Source of the DNA: JAMXLO01 sp963818775
GTDB taxonomy: Bacteria > Pseudomonadota > Alphaproteobacteria > Acetobacterales > Acetobacteraceae
Assembly: GCA_963818775.1 (NCBI GenBank)
Contig: CAWFUF010000003.1
Coordinates: 62,001-126,000 of the forward strand
DNA: 64,000 nt
Reading direction: 5' to 3'
This document shows, piece after piece, positions 8,138-17,454 of the stretch. Position 1 is the stretch's first letter; each line of letters starts with the position of its first letter. The translations under genes and the position numbers were made by a program. The notes under the pieces were generated by a model. It searched no databases and was not told the origin of the DNA. It was given only the letters and a program-made list of their open reading frames with translations.

Positions 8138-11040
8138 GCTGCCAAGGCCCGCTCGAGCAGCCGAATGGAATGGATCGCCTCGCGGCCTGCCAGATCGCGG
8201 ATCTGGTGGCGGCACGAGGTGCCGTCGGCGACCAGGATGTCATCGGTCGCGGACTTGCGCACCGCGGGCAGCAGACCGGCCTCGGCCATTGCGCGCGATT
8301 CGACCTGGGTTTCCGCCTGATAGCCGAATGCGCCGGCCATGCCGCAGCAGGACGACGCTATTGGCGTCACGGCGAGTTCCGGGATGCGCTTCAGCATTGC
8401 AAGCATTGTCGGGAAGGCGCCAAACGACTTTTGATGGCAGTGACCGTGCACAAGCGTTGTGGCCGGCAGCGGCCTCAGCGGCAGGTCGGGCTTTTCGCGA
8501 GCCAGGAACTCGCTGAACAGGAATGCTCTGCTGGCCAACGCCTCGGTCTCGGCGCCAGGCAGCAGCGATCGGTATTCGTCACGCAAAGTCAGCAGGCAGG
8601 ACGGTTCAAGGCCGATCACCGGCAGATCGCCGGCAAGGAGGTCGAGCGTGCGGCGCGCCTCCTCGCGAGCCTTGTCCACCATGCCCGCAGAAAGAAAGCT
8701 GCGGCCACAGCAGAGCGGCCGACCGCGATACTTCGGCATCCGCACGTGATATCCGGCGGCGGTGAGCACCCGCAGGGCGGCGCGCAGATTTTCCGGTTCG
8801 AACCAGCGATTGAATGTATCGGCAAACAGGATGACGTCGCCGCGTGACTTCACCGGTGCCAACGCCTCGATCTCGCGGTCACGAAACGCGTCGCGGCGCC
8901 AGACGGGCAGAGGACGTGCGGCTGCGAATCCGGTGAAGCGTTCGCCGAGGCGGCGCAGCGGAGGGATGCGGTTCCGCAGATTGACCAGTGGCGCAAACGG
9001 CGCGACCAAGCGCGCGTAGCGGGGCAATTCGGCAACCAGCCAGTCGCGACGTGTCAGGCCGTGGCGGTCGAAGCGTGTCGCGAGCACTTCGATCTTCATC
9101 TTCGCCATGTCGATGCCCGTCGGGCATTCGCGCTTGCAGGCCTTGCAGGATACGCAGAGCGACATCGCATCCGCTACCGCGTCGGACGCCATCGCATCGG
9201 CACCAAGCTGGCCGGTCAGTGCCAGCCGCAACGTGTTCGCGCGGCCGCGCGTGAGGTGCGTCTCGTCGCGTGTCACGCGATACGACGGGCACATCACGTT
9301 GGCATCGAAGGCGCGACAGGTGCCGTTGTTGTTGCACATCTCGACGGCGCCGAGCATGCCGCCGAGTGGTCCGGGATGGTCCGACCAGTCGAGTTTCGGC
9401 ACGAAGTCGCCGATCGGGGCGTAGCCAGGCGCGTAGCGGAACAACGTGCGATCGTCCATGCGCGGCGGTCGCACGATGCGACCGGGATTGAGCATGTCGT
9501 GCGGGTCGAACGCGTCCTTCACCGTCTCGAACGCGCGCACGATGCGTGGACCGAACATCGTTTCGTGGAATTCGCTGCGCGCCAGGCCATCGCCGTGTTC
9601 GCCGCTGTGCGAGCCTTTGTACTCTCGCACCAGGGCGAAGCATTCTTCCGCGACGGCGCGCATGGTGGCGACGTCCTGCGGGTCCTTCATGTTGAGCACC
9701 GGCCGCACGTGCAGGCATCCGACTGAGGCATGGGCGTACCATGTGCCTTTGGTAGCGTGCCTCTCAAAAACTTCGTTAAGCCGCTCGGTGTAGTCGGCGA
9801 GGTCCTCCAGATCGACTGCGCAGTCCTCAATGAACGACACCGGTTTCCCGTCGCCCTTCATCGACATCATGATGTTGAGGCCGGCCTCGCGCACCGCGGC
9901 GATGTCGTTCTGGAACGAAGCGTCTGTGGCGCGAACCACTGCATCGGGATAGCCGAGTTCGCCCATCAGTTCGTCAAGGTCATCCAGCTTAGCGGCGATC
10001 GGTGCATCGTCGTGGCCGTGGAATTCGACGATCAGCAGGCTGTTCGGTTCGCCTATCAACATCCGATCGATGGTGCCGCGGAAGATCGGAATACCGCGGC
10101 CGAGATCGATCATGGTGCGATCGACCAGCTCCACCGCCTCCGGGTCGAGCTGCACGATGTGCTGCGCTGCCTCCATGGCGCTGCGAAAAGTCGGGAACTG
10201 GCAGATGCCCAGCAGCTTGCGCGGTTTGATTGGATGCAGCGCGAGCTCGATTGCCGCGGAAAAGGCGAGGGTCCCCTCCGATCCCACCAGCAGCCGAGCC
10301 AGATTCTCCTGACCGGCGAGTCGCGCGACTGGTGTCAGCACTTCGATGTTATAGCCGCCCACGCGGCGAAGTTGCGAGGGAAACCGCGCGGCGATCTCCT
10401 CGGCTTCCGTCGCGCCCAACGCCCTGAGCCGCTGGATCAGCTCGGCGATGCCGCTGGGCACGTCGGCACCGATATTGTCCGGCAGCAGGCCGAACTTGTG
10501 CTGCGTGCCATCGGCGAGGATCGCGTCGATCGCGCGTACGTTGTCTGCCATCAACCCGTAGCGTATCGACTTCGAACCGCAGGAGTTGTTGCCGGTCATG
10601 CCACCGATCGTGCAGCGGGCATGCGTCGAGGGATCGACCGGAAAAAACAAGCCGTGTTCACGCAGCGCGGCATTGAGATGACCCAGCACCAGGCCCGGTT
10701 CCACCAACGCCGTGCGGGCATCGGGATCGACATGCAGGACGCGTCGAAGATGTTTCGAGCAGTCTATCACCAGGGCGCGGTTCACCGTCTGGCCGCACTG
10801 GCTGGTACCGCCGCCACGCGGCAGAACGGGGACGCCTTCCTCGCGCGCGATCGATAAAACCGCCGCGACGTCGCCGATCTCCTCCGGCACGATCACGCCG
10901 ATCGGCTCTACCTGATAGATCGACGCATCGGTGGCGTAACGGCCGCGGTCGGCGCGGCTGAACAGCACGTCGCCGCGAATCTCGCGCCGCAGCCGATCGG
11001 CCAAGCGTGAATCGCCCGGCGCGACGGTGGTGCTGCTCAT
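8134..11040 (-). CDS. FAD/Fe-S D-2-hydroxyacid dehydrogenase (YdiJ/Dld type)
   Basis: This 968-residue fusion oxidises a D-2-hydroxyacid, probably passing electrons to the respiratory chain. The N-terminal FAD-binding (PCMH) part has VLPRGGGTSQCGQ and DPSTHARCTIGGMTGNNSCG. A GlcD-like C-terminal FAD-oxidase domain follows (HASVGCLHVRPVLN, HSGEHGDGLARSEF). After that come a ferredoxin-type CVSCKACKRECPTG cluster site and two cysteine-rich CCG modules (PLCCGRSFLSAGM, ASSCCGMAGAFG). This is the layout of E. coli YdiJ (D-2-hydroxyglutarate dehydrogenase); D-lactate or glycolate are alternatives. MSSTTV at 11040 was chosen over the longer frame, whose extra residues lack protein character. It is divergent from a glyoxylate aminotransferase gene. 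Confidence 0.87.
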   Translation of the reverse strand: MSSTTVAPGDSRLADRLRREIRGDVLFSRADRGRYATDASIYQVEPIGVIVPEEIGDVAAVLSIAREEGVPVLPRGGGTSQCGQTVNRALVIDCSKHLRRVLHVDPDARTALVEPGLVLGHLNAALREHGLFFPVDPSTHARCTIGGMTGNNSCGSKSIRYGLMADNVRAIDAILADGTQHKFGLLPDNIGADVPSGIAELIQRLRALGATEAEEIAARFPSQLRRVGGYNIEVLTPVARLAGQENLARLLVGSEGTLAFSAAIELALHPIKPRKLLGICQFPTFRSAMEAAQHIVQLDPEAVELVDRTMIDLGRGIPIFRGTIDRMLIGEPNSLLIVEFHGHDDAPIAAKLDDLDELMGELGYPDAVVRATDASFQNDIAAVREAGLNIMMSMKGDGKPVSFIEDCAVDLEDLADYTERLNEVFERHATKGTWYAHASVGCLHVRPVLNMKDPQDVATMRAVAEECFALVREYKGSHSGEHGDGLARSEFHETMFGPRIVRAFETVKDAFDPHDMLNPGRIVRPPRMDDRTLFRYAPGYAPIGDFVPKLDWSDHPGPLGGMLGAVEMCNNNGTCRAFDANVMCPSYRVTRDETHLTRGRANTLRLALTGQLGADAMASDAVADAMSLCVSCKACKRECPTGIDMAKMKIEVLATRFDRHGLTRRDWLVAELPRYARLVAPFAPLVNLRNRIPPLRRLGERFTGFAAARPLPVWRRDAFRDREIEALAPVKSRGDVILFADTFNRWFEPENLRAALRVLTAAGYHVRMPKYRGRPLCCGRSFLSAGMVDKAREEARRTLDLLAGDLPVIGLEPSCLLTLRDEYRSLLPGAETEALASRAFLFSEFLAREKPDLPLRPLPATTLVHGHCHQKSFGAFPTMLAMLKRIPELAVTPIASSCCGMAGAFGYQAETQVESRAMAEAGLLPAVRKSATDDILVADGTSCRHQIRDLAGREAIHSIRLLERALAA

Positions 11041-11216
11041 CCCGTTTGCCTCATGTGAGGAACCTGCCCCATTGCATCCATCCCGTCGTGCGTAACATGC
11101 TGGCGGAAACGGGTCACGCCCGGTTGGGAAGGATGATGTGGGCCGTCTGATGTTGAGGGATTGATTGGCAGGGCAGGCGATCGGCGCCAATCTGCCGGCT
11201 CGCGCGAGGAGGCTCC

Positions 11217-12389
11217 ATGACGCAATACCACGCTGGCCGGCACTTTCTGCAGATTCCCGGCCCCACCAACGTGCCGGACCGCGTGTTGCGCGCGATCGAC
11301 AGCCCGACCATCGACCATCGCGGCCCCGCCTTCGGGCGACTCGGGATGGAGCTGCTAACCAATCTGCGGGCGATCTTCCAGACCAGCGGTCCGGTCGTGA
11401 TCTATCCAGCGTCTGGCACCGGCGCGTGGGAGGCGGCGCTTACCAATACGCTGTCGCCTGGCGATACCGTACTGATGTGCCGCACCGGCTGGTTCGCCAC
11501 GTTGTGGAACGAGATGGCGCAGCGGCTCGATCTCAAGCCGATCTTCATCGACACTGATTGGCGTCGCGGCGCCGATGTGGCGGCGATCGGCACAGCACTC
11601 GCCGACGACAAGGCGCACCGGATCAGGGCGGTGTGCGTGGTGCACAACGAGACGTCCACCGGCTGCACTAGCCGCATCGATGAGGTGCGGCGCGCGATGG
11701 ATGCAGCGCATCATCCGGCGCTGCTGATGGTCGACACCATTTCCTCGCTCGCCTCGATCGATTACCGGCATGACGAATGGGGCGTCGACGTTACCATTGC
11801 AGGCTCGCAGAAGGGGCTGATGCTGCCACCTGGGTTGTCATTCAATGCGATCAGCGAGAAGGCGCTGAAGGCGAGCGAAAGCGCTCGCCTGCACCGCAGC
11901 TACTGGGACTGGCGGCAGATGCTAGAGGCGAACAAGACCGGCTACTTCCCTTACACGCCGGGTACCAATCTACTGTTCGGCCTCAACGAGGCGGTGAAGA
12001 TGCTGCTCGAGGAAGGTCTGCAAGACGTGTTCGCCCGCCATGACCGCCATGCCGAGGCGACACGCCGTGCAGTGCGAACCTGGGGGCTGGAGGTGCAGTG
12101 CGCCGATCCGCGGCATTATTCATCGTCGCTGACCGCGGTGCGCGTGCCCGAAGGACACAGCGCCGATACGCTGCGGGCTACCATCCTGGACAAATACAAC
12201 ATGAGCCTGGGCAATGGGCTTGGCATCCTGAAGGATCGCGTATTCCGCATCGGCCACCTCGGCGATTTCGGCGACCTGCAACTTATCGGCACGCTCGGCG
12301 GGGTGGAAATGGGACTGCGCGTGGCCGGTGTCCCGCATAAGCCTGGCGGTACGCAGGCAGCGATCGACTATCTGGCAGGAAATGCCTGA
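11217..12389 (+). CDS. Serine-glyoxylate aminotransferase
   Basis: This 390-residue class V PLP aminotransferase is closest in pattern to serine-glyoxylate aminotransferase of the serine cycle and photorespiration-like glyoxylate removal. It has HFLQIPGPTNVPDRVLRA at the N-terminus, FQTSGPVVIYPASGTGAWEA, VVHNETSTGC, LLMVDTISSLASIDY, and the PLP lysine in IAGSQKGLMLPPGL. The C-terminal domain has TPGTNLLFGLNEA and RIGHLGDF. GAGGAGG lies 5 bases before the ATG. The gene is divergent from the FAD/Fe-S hydroxyacid dehydrogenase. Alanine-glyoxylate aminotransferase is the main alternative. Confidence 0.87.
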   Translation: MTQYHAGRHFLQIPGPTNVPDRVLRAIDSPTIDHRGPAFGRLGMELLTNLRAIFQTSGPVVIYPASGTGAWEAALTNTLSPGDTVLMCRTGWFATLWNEMAQRLDLKPIFIDTDWRRGADVAAIGTALADDKAHRIRAVCVVHNETSTGCTSRIDEVRRAMDAAHHPALLMVDTISSLASIDYRHDEWGVDVTIAGSQKGLMLPPGLSFNAISEKALKASESARLHRSYWDWRQMLEANKTGYFPYTPGTNLLFGLNEAVKMLLEEGLQDVFARHDRHAEATRRAVRTWGLEVQCADPRHYSSSLTAVRVPEGHSADTLRATILDKYNMSLGNGLGILKDRVFRIGHLGDFGDLQLIGTLGGVEMGLRVAGVPHKPGGTQAAIDYLAGNA

Positions 12390-12396
12390 ACACGTC

Positions 12397-13122
12397 TCAG
12401 CACCTGCCGGCCCGCAGGTGTTCGCACGGTCTGGTTGCATCCTGCATGGCCACTTCTGGCACAGATTGTGTGGCCAAGGCCGGCGGCCGATCATGAACGT
12501 CGCCGCTACTTGGGGGCGCCGCCATCTGGTCGTAGAAATCCCAGGCAAAATTATTGACGAAGAAGATCACCGAGGCGCCGGCCGTCGCGGCTGTTCCATA
12601 AACCAGCGCGGTCACCACCGATCCGGTATATACATACACTGCGGCGATCTTTATCGACGCCACGACCGGCTTGCCGGTCATGTACTTCAACGAGGTGTGC
12701 CAAAAACTCTGTTTCACATCAAACGAAGCGGCAGCGTCCTTGCTTGTCGTTCGCGGGTACAACCACTCCCATAGATAGTCGTTCGTCGTATATACAGTCC
12801 AACTTTGCAAGGTGTTGAACGCGGTCAGCAACACGCCGCCGGTAAGCCCGCCTACGCCTACCGTCAAAAAGGCAAAATTGTTCAGCGTGTTGCCAATTTC
12901 GTAGGTCACGGTCTTCATCCCCGAATGCGCAAATGAAGCCTTGGTGCTGGAAGTGCCGTCCAGCGCCGGCGCCGAATTGGCCGGCGTCGCGCTCCAAGCC
13001 GGGGCGAAGGGCATGAGAAGGCTCGCGGTCACAAGGCAAGCCGGCAGGCGCGGCAAATGCGCTTCGCTTCGAGCGCGTCGGACAGCACCCTGATCTCCGC
13101 AACGGCGTATGACTGCGACCAT
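12397..13122 (-). CDS. Secreted or membrane protein with tandem DUF2061-like units
   Basis: The 241-residue product has an N-terminal hydrophobic signal ending AWSA (about residue 45). Two related units of about 55-60 residues follow. Unit 1 runs from SGMKTVTYEIGNTLNNF to NDYLWEWLYP. Unit 2 runs from TSLKYMTGKPVVASIKI to NNFAWDFYD. Each has an opening Lys, a TGG/TGS turn, two membrane helices and a closing aromatic W-E/D signature, as in DUF2061. The tandem arrangement behind a signal sequence is less usual, and the function is unknown. It converges on the aminotransferase gene 7 bases away. Confidence 0.65.
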   Translation of the reverse strand: MVAVIRRCGDQGAVRRARSEAHLPRLPACLVTASLLMPFAPAWSATPANSAPALDGTSSTKASFAHSGMKTVTYEIGNTLNNFAFLTVGVGGLTGGVLLTAFNTLQSWTVYTTNDYLWEWLYPRTTSKDAAASFDVKQSFWHTSLKYMTGKPVVASIKIAAVYVYTGSVVTALVYGTAATAGASVIFFVNNFAWDFYDQMAAPPSSGDVHDRPPALATQSVPEVAMQDATRPCEHLRAGRC

Positions 13123-13320
13123 CGAAGCGTGCCTTGGTCACGGATGAACAGGAGCGGTGCCGCGTCGGAGGGAGAGCAGCCGGCAGTCGATTATCTGGCG
13201 GCAATGTCTGAACAAGAAGTGAAGGCGCATCGCGGCGATCCGCACGCGATGCTTGCCGCGGTAGCTTTCTGGCGGGAGACTGTCGCAGACTGGTTTGGCG
13301 GCAAGCAGCCGGAGGAACAA

Positions 13321-14022
13321 ATGATTGAAGTCTGGACCTGGCCCACGCCGAACGGCCACAAGGTGCACATCGCGCTCGAGGAACTCGAGTTGCCGTACAA
13401 GGTGATCCCGATCAACATCGGCAAGGGCGATCAGTTCAAACCGAAATTCCTGTCGATAACGCCCAACCACCGCATTCCTGCGATCGTCGATCCCGATGGG
13501 CCGGGCGGCAAGCCGCTGACGCTGTTCGAGTCAGCGGCGATCATGATCTATCTGTCGGAGAAGACGGGCGGAAAGCTGATTCCGAAGGATCCGGTCGGCC
13601 GCTACAAGTGCCTGGAATGGATGATGTTCCAGATGGGCGGCGTGGGCCCGATGTTCGGTCAGTATAATCACTTCGCCGCCTACGCGGTCGAGAAGATACC
13701 TTACGCGATCGATCGATACACCAATGAGGTCGCGCGCCTCCATCGGGTGCTGAACAAGCGGCTGGGCGAGGCGACGTGGCTGGCGGGCGAAGAATACAGC
13801 ATGGCGGACATCATCACGTTTCCCTGGATCCGCAATCCCGAGCGCCGCAACGTCAACCTGGACGACTATCCGAATGTGAAGCGTTGGCACGATACGATGG
13901 CAGCGCGCCCGGCGGTGCAGCGAGGCGTGGCGGTGCTGTTGGAGGAGCAGCAGCGCAAGGGAAAGATGACCGACGCCGAGCGGGAGATCATGTTCGGCAA
14001 GACGCAGTTCGCCGTGAGGTAG
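13321..14022 (+). CDS. Glutathione S-transferase (YfcG/Ure2p-like)
   Basis: This 233-residue GST-superfamily protein resembles YfcG/Nu-class enzymes, which act as GSH-dependent disulfide oxidoreductases. The thioredoxin-like domain has WTWPTPNGHKVHIALEE, the cis-Pro motif HRIPAIVD and the glutathione-binding ESAAIMIYLSEK. The all-helical domain has AGEEYSMADIITFPW. GGAGGAACAA directly before the ATG at 13321 sets the start. The same frame is open back to 13057, and its residues from about 13204 (AMSEQEVKAHRGDPHAML) look protein-like, so a longer form cannot be excluded. Confidence 0.85.
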   Translation: MIEVWTWPTPNGHKVHIALEELELPYKVIPINIGKGDQFKPKFLSITPNHRIPAIVDPDGPGGKPLTLFESAAIMIYLSEKTGGKLIPKDPVGRYKCLEWMMFQMGGVGPMFGQYNHFAAYAVEKIPYAIDRYTNEVARLHRVLNKRLGEATWLAGEEYSMADIITFPWIRNPERRNVNLDDYPNVKRWHDTMAARPAVQRGVAVLLEEQQRKGKMTDAEREIMFGKTQFAVR

Positions 14023-14048
14023 GTGTGGGCCGATCTGCGCTGGACCAG

Positions 14049-14918
14049 TCAGGCTGACAGCGCCCGAGGGTCTCGGCGGCTCACCAACCAGCATCCGACC
14101 GACGAGATGATCAGCCCGAGCACCGTCAGTGCCGACAGCCGTTCACCCAGCAAGGCCCAGGCCAGCAGTGCCGCCGTACCCGGCACCAGGTAGAAGTTCG
14201 CCGTCGCTCGCGCCGCCGTACCGCGCTTGAGCATCAGGTAATACAGCGCCATTCCACCGAGAGACACCGCCCCTGCGTTCCATGCGGTCGCAGCAATCGC
14301 CGGCCCAATCCACCGAGCGTGCGGCGTCTCCAACACAAGCGTCGTCGCTGCACATGCGACGGCGGCGGCAATAAGTTGCACTGTGGTGCCCTCCAGGATC
14401 GGCACCCCGCGGCAGAAGCGGCCGAAATACAGCGTGCCACCGCACAGCCCAGCCACGCCACCCGCGGTCAGCAGCAGGCCGTGCAGTTGCAGTGGGTTGC
14501 TCATCGCGGCCATGCCGACGATCAGCACGACGCCGGCGGCGCCCAGCCCCAGCCCCAGGAATTGCAGCGGCCGCAGCCGCTCCCCCAGCAGCGGCCACGC
14601 GAGCAGCGCTGTGAGCAGCGGATTGAGTGTCTGGATCAACGCGATCTGCGCCGCTTCCACATGCACCATGGCGTAATGCGCCGTCAGCAGCAGCACGCTG
14701 TTAGTGAGCACGCCGGCAACCGCCAGATGTCCCCACCGGCCTGCAAGGACCCGCCACGACCGCCGCAGCACCACCATCACGCCGACCAGCACCCCGGCGG
14801 CAAGCACCAGGCGCACCGTAACAAACAGCATCGGCGACAGATATCGCAGCCCCACTCGCGAAGCGATGAACGAGGACGCCCACAGCAGCACGAAGCCGAA
14901 CGGTGCCAAGCGAAGCAT
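14049..14918 (-). CDS. EamA family (DMT) transporter
   Basis: The product has 289 residues with ten predicted membrane helices as two EamA repeats of the drug/metabolite transporter superfamily. Landmarks are LLWASSFIASRVGLRYLSP in helix 1 and the repeated TLNPLLTALLAWPLLGERL / GTAALLAWALLGERLSA before helices 5 and 10. These carriers usually export small metabolites or amino acids, and the substrate is unknown. It stands between the convergent GST gene and a phospholipid methyltransferase gene on the same strand. Confidence 0.87.
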   Translation of the reverse strand: MLRLAPFGFVLLWASSFIASRVGLRYLSPMLFVTVRLVLAAGVLVGVMVVLRRSWRVLAGRWGHLAVAGVLTNSVLLLTAHYAMVHVEAAQIALIQTLNPLLTALLAWPLLGERLRPLQFLGLGLGAAGVVLIVGMAAMSNPLQLHGLLLTAGGVAGLCGGTLYFGRFCRGVPILEGTTVQLIAAAVACAATTLVLETPHARWIGPAIAATAWNAGAVSLGGMALYYLMLKRGTAARATANFYLVPGTAALLAWALLGERLSALTVLGLIISSVGCWLVSRRDPRALSA

Positions 14919-14962
14919 TGCGGCGAGTGAGTAGCACCGACCGGCGCCGGTTTATCGGTCCA

Positions 14963-15586
14963 CTACAGGCTGGGAGCGTACCGCCACACGCTGGCGGGAG
15001 GGAAGTTGAGCGGCGTCCAGGCCTCGCGCCGAACTGTCAGGGCGTGCTTGCGCCATGGCACCGGCGAGGTGACACAATAGCTGTATTGCAGGAAGCCTCG
15101 GCCCGGGGCCACCGCCTCGATCGCGGTGATGAACCGCCGCTGCTCGGAAAATGGCAGCAGCACCAGCGGTATGCCGCAGATGACGCTGCCGATTCTGCCA
15201 TGCCAGTGGTGGGGCAGCAGGCCGGGCAAATTCCCGGCGTCGCCCTCAAGCACTTGTACGCCAGGCAATATGCTGCGCAGGTGGTCGGCCATTTCGGGCA
15301 CGATCTCGACGACGATCAGTCGCCCCGGTGGCACGCCCCCTGCCAACAGCGCCCGTGAGATCACGCCGGTCCCCGCCCCCAACTCCAGCACCGCCTCGTC
15401 CGCGGCGTGCCTCGTATGCTTAACGATCCGTTGGCACAGCGCTGCCGACGAAGGAATCACCGAACCCATCTGTAACGGGTTCGCCAGCCAGCGGCGGAAG
15501 AACATTGCCGGATTGGCCATGCCGCGCCTCACCCGTGCATGGAGTATCGCGATGTTATCAGAACTCGTATTTATGGTGTTTGTCAT
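14963..15586 (-). CDS. Phospholipid N-methyltransferase (PmtA-like)
   Basis: This 207-residue SAM-dependent methyltransferase resembles COG3963/PmtA enzymes that turn phosphatidylethanolamine into phosphatidylcholine. It has RRWLANPLQMGSVIPSS near the N-terminus, the SAM-binding loop ELGAGTGVISRALL, the acidic strand end VVEIVPEMA and an aromatic C-terminal half (RGFLQYSYCVTSP). The family reads the membrane-bound substrate through its amphipathic N-terminus. The first about 25 residues are polar and may be longer than natural. It is divergent from pleD. Confidence 0.75.
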   Translation of the reverse strand: MTNTINTSSDNIAILHARVRRGMANPAMFFRRWLANPLQMGSVIPSSAALCQRIVKHTRHAADEAVLELGAGTGVISRALLAGGVPPGRLIVVEIVPEMADHLRSILPGVQVLEGDAGNLPGLLPHHWHGRIGSVICGIPLVLLPFSEQRRFITAIEAVAPGRGFLQYSYCVTSPVPWRKHALTVRREAWTPLNFPPASVWRYAPSL

Positions 15587-15782
15587 GAAGTTGACACTCT
15601 TTCTTCATAAGTTGCTTTAGTGAATACCAGGTCGACAGAAAACTTCCGGACAGCGGAAGTTCCGTTTCGTTGCCGACGCGGGCGATCCACGCATTTTGAA
15701 ACTGCAACCGTCGGTTAAACTGATCTGGTGTATTCGGGTGCACCAACGCCGCTCCAGGCCAGCAAAGGGCGAAGCTGCCGCC

Positions 15783-17159
15783 GTGACCGCCAGGATTCTG
15801 ATCGTCGACGATGTGCCGGCGAATACCCGCCTGCTGGAAGCAAAGCTGTCGGCCGAATACTATCAGGTCGCCAGCGCCAAGGACGGCTTCGAGGCGCTGC
15901 GCATGGCGCTTGACTGGCAGCCTGACCTCATCCTCCTCGACGTGATGATGCCTGGGATGGACGGCTTCGAGTGCTGCCGCAGGCTGAAGGGCGACCCGAC
16001 GACACTCCACATTCCTGTTGTGATGGTGACCGCGCTCGGCGAACCAGGAGAGCGGCTGCGCGGACTGGAGTCGGGTGCGGACGACTTCCTGACCAAGCCG
16101 GTCGAATACGAGACGCTGATGGCCCGGGTGCGCAGTCTGATCCGGCTCAAGCGTCTGCTCGACGAATGGCGCGCCCGCGGCGCGACCGCCCGAGCGATGG
16201 GCCTGACCAGCGAGAGCGTGGCGCCGCCATCGGTCGCCGGCGCCCGGGCGTTGGTGGTCGATGACTGGGACCTTGGCGCCCAGACCATTCAGGATGCACT
16301 GGCACGCGACGACATCATCGCCGGTCGTGCCCGCACGGGCGCCGAGGCCACGGAGCTCACTGCCGCCATCCCGTTCGATCTGATCGTGCTCAGCCTGTCG
16401 CTCATCGAGGAGGATCCGCTGAAGCTCGCCTCCTCTCTGCGCGCGGCCGACGCGACGCACGAGATCCCGATGCTGCTGATCGCCGAACCCGAAGAGCGCA
16501 GCCGCATCCTGCGCGGCTTCGATCTGGGTGCGAACGACTGGCTGGTCCTGCCGCTCGACGAAAATGAACTGCGCGCCCGCGCCCGCAATCAGATCCGCCG
16601 CAAGTTTTATCAGGACCGGCTACGCACCGACCTTGGCACCGCGCTGGAGATGGCGCTGATCGACCCGCTGACCGGGCTGTACAATCAGCGCTATCTGATG
16701 CGCCATTTGCGGGGGCTGCTGGAAAGCACGCAAAATCCGGATCTCGGCGTGCTGATGATCGATGTCGATCACTTCAAGGCGGTCAATGACGAGTTCGGCC
16801 ACGCCACTGGCGATCAGGCACTGCGAGTTATCGCCGATGTCCTGCGCGCCGGCACCCGCGTGTTCGACTCGCTTGCGCGCTATGGGGGCGAGGAGTTCGT
16901 TGTGGTGATGCCGGGCACCGGACTCGCTGACGCACTGCTCGCAGCCGAGCGGGTGCGGTCAGCGGTGGAAGCCACACCATTCACCTGGGGACCGGGAAGG
17001 AAGTGCCGGCTGACGGTGAGCATCGGTGTCGCCAGCAGCAGACAATGCCCGGGGAGCCCGGAAGCGCTGCTGCACGCTGCCGATCTCGCGCTTTACACGG
17101 CCAAGCGCACAGGGCGCAATCGGATCGAGATCGCGACCCCGGTCGGGCCGGTTGCCTAG
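15783..17159 (+). CDS. pleD: PleD-type response regulator diguanylate cyclase
   Basis: This 458-residue protein shares the plan of Caulobacter PleD: receiver-receiver-GGDEF. Receiver 1 (1-120) has ILIVDDVPANTRLLEAKLSA, phosphoacceptor Asp53 in LILLDVMMPGMDG, and DDFLTKP. Receiver 2 is degenerate, with LIVLSLSLI where the Asp should be, acting as a dimerisation adaptor. The cyclase has DPLTGLYNQRYL, the active site YGGEEF and an intact product-inhibition site RVFD five residues before it. It makes c-di-GMP on phosphorylation, controlling motility, adhesion or cell-cycle polarity. The GTG at 15783 gives the same N-terminus as PleD, while the open frame starts 29 codons earlier. No divK is adjacent. 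Confidence 0.92.
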   Translation: MTARILIVDDVPANTRLLEAKLSAEYYQVASAKDGFEALRMALDWQPDLILLDVMMPGMDGFECCRRLKGDPTTLHIPVVMVTALGEPGERLRGLESGADDFLTKPVEYETLMARVRSLIRLKRLLDEWRARGATARAMGLTSESVAPPSVAGARALVVDDWDLGAQTIQDALARDDIIAGRARTGAEATELTAAIPFDLIVLSLSLIEEDPLKLASSLRAADATHEIPMLLIAEPEERSRILRGFDLGANDWLVLPLDENELRARARNQIRRKFYQDRLRTDLGTALEMALIDPLTGLYNQRYLMRHLRGLLESTQNPDLGVLMIDVDHFKAVNDEFGHATGDQALRVIADVLRAGTRVFDSLARYGGEEFVVVMPGTGLADALLAAERVRSAVEATPFTWGPGRKCRLTVSIGVASSRQCPGSPEALLHAADLALYTAKRTGRNRIEIATPVGPVA

Positions 17160-17191
17160 AGCGTGATAACCGGAGGCGGAACCAAGAGTTA

Positions 17192-17217
17192 GCGCGGGAT
17201 GAGCGATCATTCCGCGC
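17192..17217. terminator. Hairpin between convergent pleD and rpmG
   Basis: An 11-base stem (GCGCGGGATGA with TCATTCCGCGC, one G-T pair) with a GCGA loop lies between the convergent ends of pleD and rpmG. It has no following T run, so it would be a weak or factor-assisted bidirectional terminator. Confidence 0.4.
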
Positions 17218-17227
17218 CAGTACCGGC

Positions 17228-17395
17228 TTACTTGATCTTGGCTTCCTTGAACGCAACGTGCTTGCGCACGACCGGGTCGTATTTCCGCATCTCGATCTTG
17301 CCGGTCTGGGTGCGCGCGTTCTTCTTCGTCACATAGTAGAAGCCGGTGTCGGCACTCGAGACGAGCTTGATCTGGATCGTATTGGTCTTCGCCAT
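17228..17395 (-). CDS. rpmG: Ribosomal protein L33
   Basis: The product is a 55-residue ribosomal protein L33 of the large subunit. It reads MAKTNTIQIKLVSSADTGFY, then TKKNARTQTGKIEMRKYDP and VVRKHVAFKEAKIK. It lacks the zinc-binding cysteines, i.e. the C-minus form common in alphaproteobacteria. The ATG is preceded by AAGGGAC. rpmG close to pleD and downstream of topA-rnr is a common alphaproteobacterial order. Confidence 0.95.
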   Translation of the reverse strand: MAKTNTIQIKLVSSADTGFYYVTKKNARTQTGKIEMRKYDPVVRKHVAFKEAKIK

Positions 17396-17454
17396 GGCTG
17401 GTCCCTTTCGATCAGCAGAACATGCGATTCCATTGGCGCACGGTCAAGGATGGA

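Noticed and set aside
12401..12420. Hairpin CACCTGC-N6-GCAGGTG between convergent genes
   Set aside because: It lacks a T run and lies at the coding end of the DUF2061-like gene, so it is not safe to call a terminator.
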